The notes under the pieces were generated by a model. The model had not been told where the DNA came from, searched no databases, and worked only from the letters and a program-made list of their open reading frames with translations. A stretch of 22,238 bases of DNA, from positions 1 through 22,238 of the forward strand of contig CAZSMC010000068.1 of assembly GCA_964607755.1 (NCBI GenBank), given 5' to 3'. The stretch is from CAZSMC01 sp964607755. GTDB taxonomy: Bacteria; Zhuqueibacterota; Zhuqueibacteria; Residuimicrobiales; Krinioviventaceae. The translations under genes were made by a program, and so were the position numbers. Below are positions 16,017 to 22,238 of the stretch, piece after piece. The first letter of the stretch is position 1. Each line of letters opens with the position of its first letter.

Positions 16017-16028
16017 ATTGATATCAAT
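16017..16028. promoter_or_regulatory. Perfect 12-base palindrome, possible operator
   Basis: ATTGATATCAAT is exactly self-complementary and lies in the long leader of the following operon, overlapping the -10 position of a second possible promoter (TTGACA at 15992-15997). It could be a repressor site. In AT-rich sequence such a palindrome may also be chance. Confidence 0.3.
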
Positions 16029-16127
16029 CTTACGAATTATAAATGTATTTTCGTATCACATCGGCATGCTTTCTTGAGATCTTTTGAGCGTTTATTATAA
16101 ACTTAATATTAACAAAGGAGTAAGATC

Positions 16128-16640
16128 ATGTCTGAAAAAACTCTGAACCGGCCCGCTGGTTTGGAAAAATTATCACATCGTATTCAGGATTATGAAGGAT
16201 ACGATAAATCGGAAAGCCGTAAAAAGACAGACGCTGCGGTGCGCTGCTATTTGATCAGCCGTATACGGACATTACTGGCAGAATTGGGCTCTCAGTTCAA
16301 GGCACTCGAAGTCCAGGATCAACAGAGACTGGAAGACCTGGTCAAAAGCACAAAACGAAAATTGAACACCATTCGCCAAAGTCTAAATGATCCCACCTAT
16401 ATTTCAGTGAACTTTTTCCACTTTGCGGATATTTCAGACCGGCGGTTGCAGCGTATCTATGATCTTGAATCTGAAATGCTCGATGAAACGCTCAATATCG
16501 ATGAAGAATTAATGTCAATGAAACAAAGCAAGCTGCAAAAAGATGAATTTGAAGATCATTTTTTACAGATTAACAACTTTATCGATGACATAAATCAATC
16601 ATTATTTGAACGCGAATCGCTGATTTTGGGCGATGAATAA
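16128..16640 (+). CDS. Unrecognised helical protein
   Basis: I do not recognise this 170-residue protein. It is charged, rich in E, K, R, L and S, has no signal peptide or membrane segment, and looks almost entirely alpha-helical. Stretches at about 45-90 and 110-165 have heptad-like spacing and could form coiled coils. A short hydrophobic aromatic stretch (YISVNFFHFADI, about 90-101) interrupts the helices. The gene is credible: AAAGGAG stands 7 bases before the ATG, codon use is like its neighbours, and it sits 17 bases before yjbQ copy 2, probably as an operon. No function should be inferred beyond possible partnership with that YjbQ. Confidence 0.8.
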   Translation: MSEKTLNRPAGLEKLSHRIQDYEGYDKSESRKKTDAAVRCYLISRIRTLLAELGSQFKALEVQDQQRLEDLVKSTKRKLNTIRQSLNDPTYISVNFFHFADISDRRLQRIYDLESEMLDETLNIDEELMSMKQSKLQKDEFEDHFLQINNFIDDINQSLFERESLILGDE

Positions 16641-16657
16641 AACAAAGGAAAGGTTTG

Positions 16658-17071
16658 ATGAAATATTATACAGACTATCTCTGGTTCAATACCGACAAAA
16701 AACGGCAATACATCAATATCACGTCCGAGGTTGAAAAGGCTGTCCGCGAAAGCGGGGTACAAGAAGGAATGGTGTTGGTTTCTGCCATGCACATAACCGC
16801 GTCAGTTTATGTTAATGACGCTGAATCCGGTTTGATTCAGGACATTGATGAGTGGCTACAAAAACTGGCACCCGAAGGACCTGATTACCGGCACCATCGG
16901 ACGGGTGAAGTGAACGGGGACGCCCACCTTAAGAATCTGCTTATGCATCATCAAATTCTCATGCCCGTCACAAAAGGCGAGCTGGATACCGGTCCCTGGC
17001 AGCAGGTGTATTACGCTGAATTCGATGGCCAGCGGCGCAAACGCGTTGTCATCAAAGTGATGGGAGAATAA
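16658..17071 (+). CDS. yjbQ: YjbQ-family protein (UPF0047), copy 2
   Basis: Second member of the YjbQ family in this window, 137 residues. It has HITASVYVNDAESG (45-58), KLAPEG 69-74, Y77 and H79-H80, NGDAH 86-90, GPWQQVYYAEFDG 112-124 and the C-terminal MGE. It differs from copy 1 in the central segment: TWHDGNGNSH there is RTGEVNGDAH here. I chose ATG 16658, with AAGGAAAGG just upstream; a TTG at 16655 would add one residue. It follows the unknown helical gene by 17 bases and converges on nadB with a 9-base gap. Confidence 0.9.
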   Translation: MKYYTDYLWFNTDKKRQYINITSEVEKAVRESGVQEGMVLVSAMHITASVYVNDAESGLIQDIDEWLQKLAPEGPDYRHHRTGEVNGDAHLKNLLMHHQILMPVTKGELDTGPWQQVYYAEFDGQRRKRVVIKVMGE

Positions 17072-17080
17072 GACTCCCGC

Positions 17081-18691
17081 TTATATAATCTGCTTTTGCA
17101 GGATAGTATCTTTTAAATACTCTTCATCATTTTTCTTTGGATAATCGGATGTGTAATGCAGGCCGCGACTTTCCTTACGCAGCAGCGCGGACTGAATGAT
17201 CAGTTGGGCAATAGTCGCCAGGTTTCGCAGTTCGATCAGTCCTTCGGTTACTCTCGTCCGCCGGTAAAAATTTTCGATCTCTTGCCTGACCAGCCGCACC
17301 CGGCTAAGTGCCCGTTCCAACCGCAACGTGGAGCGCACAATTCCCACATAATCCCACATCAGATTTTTGATTTCCATTTTGTCATGAGAGATGAGCACCC
17401 ACTCTTCGCTGTTAAATGTGCCGGCGTCGTCCCATGCCGGGATGCGCGGCAGCTTAATGTCACTTTTTTGCAGATGTTCAACGGCAGAATTTGAACACTG
17501 CCCGGCAAATACAAGCGCTTCCAACAGCGAATTGGATGCCAGCCTGTTCGCGCCGTGCAAGCCGGTGCAGCTCACTTCCCCGCAGGCATACAAGCCCGAT
17601 ATCGATGTTTCGCCTTTCATGCCGGTTAAAACACCGCCGCAAGAATAATGCGCCGCAGGAACAACAGAGATGGGCTCTGCTGTAATATCGATTTTCAACT
17701 GACGGCAGTGTTGATAAATATTCGGAAAGCGATTTTTAATCTCCTCTGCATCTTTATGAGTGATGTCAAGGTACACACAGGACTCGCCGCTCTTTTTAAG
17801 TTCAGTGTCAATAGCCCGGGCAACCACATCCCGGGGAGCCAGAGAACCCATTGGATGATATTTATCGACAAACTCTTCGCCCATTTTATTAACCAGCCTG
17901 GCGCCATATCCGCGCAGCGCTTCCGAGATCAGAAAAGATTCGCCGTCCGGGTGAAAAAGCGAGGTGGGGTGAAATTGCATGAATTCCATATTGGCAATCG
18001 TAGCGCCTGCCCGGTAGCACATGGCCACACCGTCGCCGGTGGCAATGGATGGATTGGTGGTGTGCAGATAAACCTGGCCGCATCCGCCGGACGCTAAAAT
18101 GGTCGCTTTGGCTTTGAAGCGTTTCACCACATCATTGTGAACATCTAAAACATAAACGCCCCAGCAGTTCAATCGGGTCTGATTTAATGAACCCGGAGAG
18201 AACACGTGATGTTCGGTAATTAAATCGATGGCAACGTGATCCTCGAACAGGGAAATGTTCGGCTGCTGCTTGACCGCATCCAGCAAGGTTTTTTCAACAT
18301 CTCGACCGGTGTGGTCTTTGACGTGAACAATGCGGTTGAAATGATGACCGCCTTCGCGTCCGAGATCAAACACTCCATTGGAAGATTGCGTAAAAGATAC
18401 GCCAATATCAAACAGTTCCCGAACCAGCCTTGGGCCGCGTTCCACGACCATTCTGACGGTTTCTTCCTTGCACAAACCGGCGCCAGCTTGCAAGGTGTCT
18501 TGAATGTGCTGTTCAAAAGAATCGCCCGGATCGAACACCGAAGCTATGCCGCCCTGAGCATAATTGGTGTTGGATTCCGCTTTTTCCTTTTTTGTGGCGA
18601 TAATCACCGAACCGTGCCGCGCTAATTTTAACGCCGCCGATAACCCGGCAATGCCGCTGCCAATGATGAGAAAATCAGATTCGTATTTCAT
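17081..18691 (-). CDS. nadB: L-aspartate oxidase
   Basis: FAD enzyme of de novo NAD synthesis that oxidises aspartate to iminoaspartate using oxygen or fumarate. The 536 residues contain the Rossmann motif GSGIAGLSAA (12-21), NYAQGGIASVF (43-53), VKDHTGRDVEKTL, MQFHPTS, HYSCGGVLTG and GEVSCTGLHGANRLASNSL, all NadB-typical. The C-terminus has the family sequence ESRGLHYTSDYP. It resembles succinate dehydrogenase flavoprotein, but these motifs and the length favour NadB. NadA and NadC are not encoded nearby. The start has a weak Shine-Dalgarno sequence. It is transcribed towards yjbQ copy 2. Confidence 0.96.
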   Translation of the reverse strand: MKYESDFLIIGSGIAGLSAALKLARHGSVIIATKKEKAESNTNYAQGGIASVFDPGDSFEQHIQDTLQAGAGLCKEETVRMVVERGPRLVRELFDIGVSFTQSSNGVFDLGREGGHHFNRIVHVKDHTGRDVEKTLLDAVKQQPNISLFEDHVAIDLITEHHVFSPGSLNQTRLNCWGVYVLDVHNDVVKRFKAKATILASGGCGQVYLHTTNPSIATGDGVAMCYRAGATIANMEFMQFHPTSLFHPDGESFLISEALRGYGARLVNKMGEEFVDKYHPMGSLAPRDVVARAIDTELKKSGESCVYLDITHKDAEEIKNRFPNIYQHCRQLKIDITAEPISVVPAAHYSCGGVLTGMKGETSISGLYACGEVSCTGLHGANRLASNSLLEALVFAGQCSNSAVEHLQKSDIKLPRIPAWDDAGTFNSEEWVLISHDKMEIKNLMWDYVGIVRSTLRLERALSRVRLVRQEIENFYRRTRVTEGLIELRNLATIAQLIIQSALLRKESRGLHYTSDYPKKNDEEYLKDTILQKQII

Positions 18692-18889
18692 AAAAATGCA
18701 TTCTTTTATTCAAAAGCTCTGACCATCTAAACAGTATGACAAAGATAAGGGAAATTTACGCGGAATTCAATGAATTTCAAGAAAATGAAAAGATTCTTCA
18801 TTGAGATTGGACAAGCTCTATCAGTGAAAATCCTTCACATCCTCAAAATCTGCATTTTAAAATTTTTATAATCTCAATTTTGATGAAAA

Positions 18890-19237
18890 TCAGGAAAGAA
18901 CGTTTAAAAGCTCGCGGTTTTTTATCGGGCGGGTGACAATAGATTTGATACCGTGACCTTTGGCCAGCTTGCGGACCTTGTCGTCATGATGACCAAGAAT
19001 GCCCACAATGTGCAGTCTGGGCTGCCTTTTGTGCAGTTCGTTTGCTATGGTAAATTTTGTGTTATCAACCGTGTCGCCATCATTTAAATCTAAAAAGGCA
19101 AAGTCAACGGGATGTTCGTTAATCAGGCGCATCAAATCCTCTTTACTGTCGGCAATAGAAACATCAAAATGATTGCTAAGTGCCAAATACATCTGCATTC
19201 CGGAATGCAACTCTTCATTAAAGATGACGATTTTCAT
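18890..19237 (-). CDS. Receiver-like single-domain protein, degenerate
   Basis: The 115-residue protein looks like a CheY-type fold: beta strand KIVIF, then FAFLDLND with D50 at the usual phospho-acceptor place, LHIVGILG as strand four and IVTRPIKN as strand five. The acidic cluster after strand one is N-E-E (7-9) instead of D-D, the Ser/Thr after strand four is G, and the lysine of the KP motif is R103. Phosphorylation in the usual way is therefore doubtful. It lies 79 bases after the aldolase gene on the same strand. TATAAT (minus strand, 19282-19287) is a possible -10 without a good -35. Confidence 0.72.
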   Translation of the reverse strand: MKIVIFNEELHSGMQMYLALSNHFDVSIADSKEDLMRLINEHPVDFAFLDLNDGDTVDNTKFTIANELHKRQPRLHIVGILGHHDDKVRKLAKGHGIKSIVTRPIKNRELLNVLS

Positions 19238-19316
19238 TTGTAATGGCTATATCCTGCTTGATCGAAAATTTATTTCGAAAGATTATAAGGGCAATGTAAA
19301 CCTTTTGCGGACACTT

Positions 19317-20168
19317 TTACGCTTTATTCCGGCTGCCAAAAACGCCGATTTTGTAACGAACCACATTTTTCACAGCCTGTCGGGTTTCATAAAGTGCAGT
19401 GACGTAATCAACAGATTTCTCATAGCTTAACAACTCTTTCATTTTCTTATTTGCTGCACTGCTCATTTCGGTAAAAATATTAATCTTCCGGATGCCCAGC
19501 TCGATGGCCTTTTTGAAATCCGCATCCAGGATGCCGGAGCCGCCGTGCAGAACAAGAGGCACTGGTACCGTGGTCGCTATGTTTTGCAGCAGTTCAAAAT
19601 CAAGCTCTGGTTCGATTTTGTAAATACCGTGGGCATTACCAATAGCCACTGCCAGCGCTTCTACCCCGGTTTCTGCAACGAATTCTGCCGCTTGATCCGG
19701 CGAGGTGAAAAAATCCGTTTTGTTGACCTCTGTAATTTGCACACCTTCGTCATTCAGATTGCCCAGCTCAGCCTCGACTGTAATTCCAAGTGACCGGCAT
19801 ATATCTACCACTTTTTTTGTCAGATCACGGTTTTTCTCGTACGGAAAACGGGAACCATCAAACATGACAGACGGGAAACCGGCCTGAAGAGCCTGGTAAA
19901 TCAAACGCATTTCCTTGCCATGGTCCAGATTCAGTCCAACAGGGACGTTCGTTTTGGCAATTTGACTTTTGACATAAGCTACATAAGGTTTTAAATCTGC
20001 CATGTGAAAATGCAGCGGAGCGATCTGCAACAGCACAGGTGACTTTTCTTCTTCCGCTGCTTCCAGAATGGCAGGTAAAAATTCCAGGGCAAAGATATTA
20101 AAAGCTCCAACCGCATATTCCCTTTCCCGCGCATCTCTGAGCAAATCATCATAACGTGCCAACGGCAT
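19317..20168 (-). CDS. Class II (zinc) fructose/tagatose-bisphosphate-type aldolase
   Basis: Cytosolic metal-dependent aldolase that cleaves a ketose bisphosphate to two triose-phosphate-type products. The 283 residues include catalytic D82 and metal ligand H83 in NLDHG, SVMFDGSRFPYEKN (100-113), EAELGN (132-137), H180 in IGNAHGIYK, H208 in VLHGGSG and the phosphate-binding KINIFTEM. Fructose, tagatose and other ketose bisphosphates cannot be told apart from this sequence. GGAG precedes the ATG by about 8 bases. It is followed by the degenerate receiver gene. No sugar operon surrounds it, so a housekeeping glycolytic or gluconeogenic role is plausible. Confidence 0.93.
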   Translation of the reverse strand: MPLARYDDLLRDAREREYAVGAFNIFALEFLPAILEAAEEEKSPVLLQIAPLHFHMADLKPYVAYVKSQIAKTNVPVGLNLDHGKEMRLIYQALQAGFPSVMFDGSRFPYEKNRDLTKKVVDICRSLGITVEAELGNLNDEGVQITEVNKTDFFTSPDQAAEFVAETGVEALAVAIGNAHGIYKIEPELDFELLQNIATTVPVPLVLHGGSGILDADFKKAIELGIRKINIFTEMSSAANKKMKELLSYEKSVDYVTALYETRQAVKNVVRYKIGVFGSRNKA

Positions 20169-20294
20169 TCAGCTTCTCCGTGTTGATTTACATGATTATT
20201 GAAATATTTAAATGGCTTTGGTTGGATATCTTGAATTCAACATTGATAAGAATCGCCAACTCATGGACTCGATTAGCATGGATATTCAAAAAAT

Positions 20295-20323
20295 ATTATA
20301 TTTGTGTTGAATAGTGATTTTAA
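20295..20323 (-). promoter_or_regulatory. Candidate promoter of the aldolase gene
   Basis: On the minus strand an exact TATAAT (20295-20300) stands 17 bases after TTAAAA (20318-20323), a poor -35. The leader would be about 120 bases. Confidence 0.35.
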
Positions 20324-20342
20324 TTGCACATAAAAGACAAGA

Positions 20343-20419
20343 ACACAGATAAAACGGATTGAACAGGTTTCCACAGATTTTTGAAATGGAATATCTGTGA
20401 AAATTTATCATATCCGTTA
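20343..20419. repeat. Nested palindromic element, possibly a decayed dispersed repeat
   Basis: The outer arms AACGGAT (20353-20359) and ATCCGTT (20412-20418) enclose inner arms CACAGAT (20372-20378) and ATCTGTG (20393-20399), with 12 bases between the arms on each side. ACACAGAT occurs again at 20343-20350. The words ACAGAT, ACGGAT and ATCTGTG resemble short palindromic intergenic repeats seen in many bacterial genomes. Only one copy is in this window. Confidence 0.45.
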
Positions 20420-20521
20420 AAGCAACGTTCGATTTGAAAGGAACAACAGGTGACCAATCCTGTCAATCTTTTTCTTGCGCATTCTAAAGCCAGAATGCTT
20501 CAGGACCAAGTACGTTTTTCA

Positions 20522-20950
20522 TCACTCTTTATCACCGGACTCGAACACCACGGCAATAGCACTGGCAGATTTTTTTACAACATGCCGCGGGTGCGTGGCA
20601 ACAACATGCCGGCGCCAGGGACCGCGGCCGACCACTCGATGGTGTTTTTCCAGGTAAACATCTCTGTCAATGTTGTACTCGACAAGCATTAAACCATCTG
20701 CACCGATTTCACGCGCTTTGCTGATCATCAATGCATCGAGCTGGGGCCGGCGTGCTTGCTTGTCAAGATAAGCCTGAATAACGCCAATGACTGTGTGCGG
20801 ACGATTTATTTTTTCGTGCTTGAAGACGATTCTGTCATGTTCATTCTTTGGGGAAATGACATAACTCGCATCTGTCTGAATGAAACGTACGTTGGATGAA
20901 CAGTTCAAAAGAATAGCTAAGCAAAATGCAAGCAAAAGCAGTTTCTTCAT
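20522..20950 (-). CDS. Small lipoprotein of unknown function
   Basis: The 142-residue protein begins with a lipoprotein signal: KK, a hydrophobic stretch LLLLAFCLAILL, then N-C17 followed by SSN. The asparagine just before the cysteine is unusual for a lipobox, but the overall pattern fits. The mature part has a VIGVIQAYLDKQ segment and ALMISKAREIGADGLMLVEY, a pattern also found in small periplasmic lipoproteins with a YbjQ-like alpha/beta fold; the resemblance is weak. The C-terminal part is rich in R and H (GRGPWRRHVVATHPRHVVKK). I chose ATG 20950 because GAGGGAGAT lies upstream; a TTG at 20965 would add five residues and spoil the signal. It lies 71 bases after the isomerase-like gene. Confidence 0.8.
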   Translation of the reverse strand: MKKLLLLAFCLAILLNCSSNVRFIQTDASYVISPKNEHDRIVFKHEKINRPHTVIGVIQAYLDKQARRPQLDALMISKAREIGADGLMLVEYNIDRDVYLEKHHRVVGRGPWRRHVVATHPRHVVKKSASAIAVVFESGDKE

Positions 20951-21021
20951 GATAATCTCCCTCAAAAATAAATAAACCTATTTTTTTTTGAATGAACATA
21001 ATTTACAAAACCAGCCAATTT

Positions 21022-21972
21022 TTACAAAGGTTTAATAAAATCAAGTTTTTGTTTTTTTCCAACAGACCGGATATACTTTGCCGCTTGTTTGTATTCTTGC
21101 GGCGTTTGCAGATGTTCGATGACCAAGCCCACGTCCGGCGGCAGCTTGCTGAGTTCAGTGAGATATACATCGTAAGCTAAACCGCCCTGGCCGGGAATCA
21201 CCTCGTTCAGGTGCGTGGTCAACTGGTCGGTGAGCCGGATGTCTTTGGCGTGGCAATTTTTGATGTATGGTCCGAGCTTTTTGAAACACTCGCGAATAAA
21301 GCCGCCGGTGTCGTAATAACGTCGCGGCGAATTGATCATATTCACCGGGTCCAGATGCACGGCAAAGCGGTCGCGGTCGATGGCTTTGAGCAGCCTGAGG
21401 TAACTGTCCGGCGAATCCGGCAGCACCCAGGGCATGGCTTCCAGCGTGTAAAAAGTACGCGCGGGTTTGACCGAGTCGATAATGTGACGCGTGGTTTCGA
21501 CAACGAGATCAAAGGTCTCTGAAGAGATGTTATCCGGATGCGGGCCGTCCCATTTGTCGCTGCGCGATCCGGCAATATTGACGCAGCAATTGGCGCCAAT
21601 TTCATCGGCCAGCGCCAGTTGACGGATGTTTTTGTCGATTGCTTTTTGCCGCTCCTCGTTGTTCGGGCTGATCGGATTGCTCCACGCCCCGACCTCGGCC
21701 ATTATGATGTTGGTCTCGCGCGCTGCATTGATAAACGCCTGTTTACGTTCTGTGGAATCCGATGCCTTGACCGGGCTCAGTGCGGCGCTGTAGCCCAGCT
21801 TGCGAAGCGCTTTGATCCAATCCGCAGGATCCTCAAACGCCTCAAAAACCGGCCCGCCCAGCCGAATGGTTTTCTTTGATTGTGCCATAACATGTCCTCG
21901 TGTTAATCCAATACCAACACCGGCAGCCACTGCTGTCCGGTGAAACTGACGTCGTGATAATGATTTTTTCAT
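21022..21972 (-). CDS. Tat-exported sugar phosphate isomerase/epimerase-like TIM barrel protein
   Basis: Member of the xylose-isomerase-like TIM barrel (AP_endonuc_2) superfamily, 316 residues. The N-terminus is a twin-arginine signal (SRRQFHR at 6-12, hydrophobic AVAAGVGIG, likely cut after VMA at 30), so the protein should be folded and loaded with metal before export. Metal-ligand candidates are E178 (TLEAMP), D208 (HLDPVN), H241 (NCHAKD) and E286 (VIEHL), the usual set. AAAGGGG precedes the ATG. Exported members of this family are common in gene sets for degrading unusual sugars or inositols, but no such set is visible here. The substrate is unknown. Confidence 0.88.
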   Translation of the reverse strand: MKKSLSRRQFHRTAVAAGVGIGLTRGHVMAQSKKTIRLGGPVFEAFEDPADWIKALRKLGYSAALSPVKASDSTERKQAFINAARETNIIMAEVGAWSNPISPNNEERQKAIDKNIRQLALADEIGANCCVNIAGSRSDKWDGPHPDNISSETFDLVVETTRHIIDSVKPARTFYTLEAMPWVLPDSPDSYLRLLKAIDRDRFAVHLDPVNMINSPRRYYDTGGFIRECFKKLGPYIKNCHAKDIRLTDQLTTHLNEVIPGQGGLAYDVYLTELSKLPPDVGLVIEHLQTPQEYKQAAKYIRSVGKKQKLDFIKPL

Positions 21973-22102
21973 GGTTGCCCCTTTCGTAACTAATGAACGT
22001 AATAGTCCCGCCGCACTCGAAACAGGCTAAATGTCGAGCACAGCATATTTTACTTGCATTTCAAACGATTAATTGATATAATTCTCAATACGATACAGCT
22101 AT

Positions 22103-22131
22103 AGTATACACTGCCCGGGCGGAAAAAGCAA
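22103..22131 (-). promoter_or_regulatory. Sigma-70-type promoter for the isomerase-like gene
   Basis: On the minus strand TTGCTT (22126-22131) and TATACT (22103-22108) have a 17-base spacer. The predicted start is near 22096, about 124 bases before the ATG at 21972. It may also serve the lipoprotein gene downstream. Beyond it, up to the window end, I see only AT-rich sequence. Confidence 0.55.
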
Positions 22132-22238
22132 GTGCGAGTTTTTCATTAATCTGTTCATAAATGTAAATGTTGATTGGTTTAAAAAATTCCGTAATATTTT
22201 ACGATGATTATAACAAGAGCGTAAATTTTTAATAATCG

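Larger units (their letters stand above)
15795..16127. other. Intergenic leader region upstream of the unknown protein gene
   Basis: These 333 bases carry no supportable gene. They contain a strong promoter-like sequence (15873-15901), a second TTGACA at 15992-15997 with a poor -10, and a perfect 12-base palindrome (16017-16028). If the first promoter is used, the leader is about 220 nt, long enough for regulation, but I find no known riboswitch pattern. Confidence 0.6.
20169..20521. other. Intergenic region upstream of the aldolase gene
   Basis: These 353 bases contain a weak promoter-like sequence for the aldolase (20295-20323, minus strand) and a nested inverted repeat (20343-20419). I see no gene. 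Confidence 0.6.

Noticed and set aside
17062..17078. GGGAG-N7-CTCCC hairpin at the convergent end of yjbQ copy 2 and nadB
   Set aside because: The stem is only 5 bp, overlaps the stop codon and is not followed by a T run, so a terminator cannot be supported.
18768..18803. Inverted repeat CAATGAA / TTCATTG upstream of nadB
   Set aside because: Seven-base arms with a 22-base gap in AT-rich sequence are likely by chance and no promoter is clearly linked.
19282..19310. TATAAT on the minus strand upstream of the degenerate receiver gene
   Set aside because: The hexamer 17 bases upstream is CCGCAA, a poor -35; I mention it under the gene but do not call a promoter.
1..22238. CRISPR array, insertion sequence, integrase, toxin-antitoxin or phage genes
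   Set aside because: I looked for regularly spaced repeats, transposase or recombinase motifs and small paired toxin-like genes on both strands and saw none.

Overview
The window is about 22 kb of compact bacterial chromosome of moderate GC with AT-rich spacers: 20 protein genes, one complete and one partial tRNA gene, several promoter-like and hairpin elements, and no phage, insertion sequence, integrase or CRISPR array. Gene content is mostly housekeeping: GlnRS, ArgRS, RsfS, RNase Z, PlsY, NadB, a GalU-type enzyme, a YchF-type ATPase and a class II aldolase. Neither tRNA encodes its CCA end. The mix of GlnRS, a Thermotoga-like ArgRS layout, two YjbQ paralogues, a PocR/PAS hybrid kinase without membrane segments and a Tat-exported xylose-isomerase-like barrel suggests a Gram-negative of the FCB group or a neighbouring candidate phylum (Calditrichota/KSB1-like). 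That placement is an impression from protein style, not a computed result.

Layout. 1-2107: end of tRNA-Gln(CUG), a terminator-like hairpin, glnS, then a promoter-like sequence, a large two-stem hairpin with C-rich unpaired tracts, tRNA-Arg(UCG) and a strong terminator. 2138-4191: a zinc-ribbon rhomboid protease (-) divergent from a YchF-like ATPase (+). 4271-6850: a large hybrid histidine kinase (-) with its own near-consensus promoter. 6949-11092: a minus-strand operon rsfS-argS-pfkB-yjbQ-ecfA with overlapping genes. 11571-12044: a lone receiver protein (+) behind a sigma-54-like promoter. 12245-15794: a plus-strand run galU-like, plsY, rnz, DMT transporter. 16128-17071: an unknown helical protein and a second yjbQ (+), convergent with nadB (-). 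18890-21972: minus-strand genes for a degenerate receiver, a class II aldolase, a small lipoprotein and a Tat-exported isomerase-like barrel.

How the genes work together. One half serves translation: two aminoacyl-tRNA synthetases lie close to tRNAs they charge, alongside RsfS, RNase Z and YchF. Another part serves envelope building (GalU-type enzyme, PlsY, rhomboid). The PfkB kinase, YjbQ and ECF-type ATPase are tightly packed and may form a small vitamin or nucleoside salvage unit. The observations most worth a second look are an ArgRS whose HIGH motif has lost both histidines, a structured C-rich leader in front of tRNA-Arg, the two YjbQ paralogues (one linked to an unknown protein), and signalling or transport proteins lacking a canonical catalytic residue.
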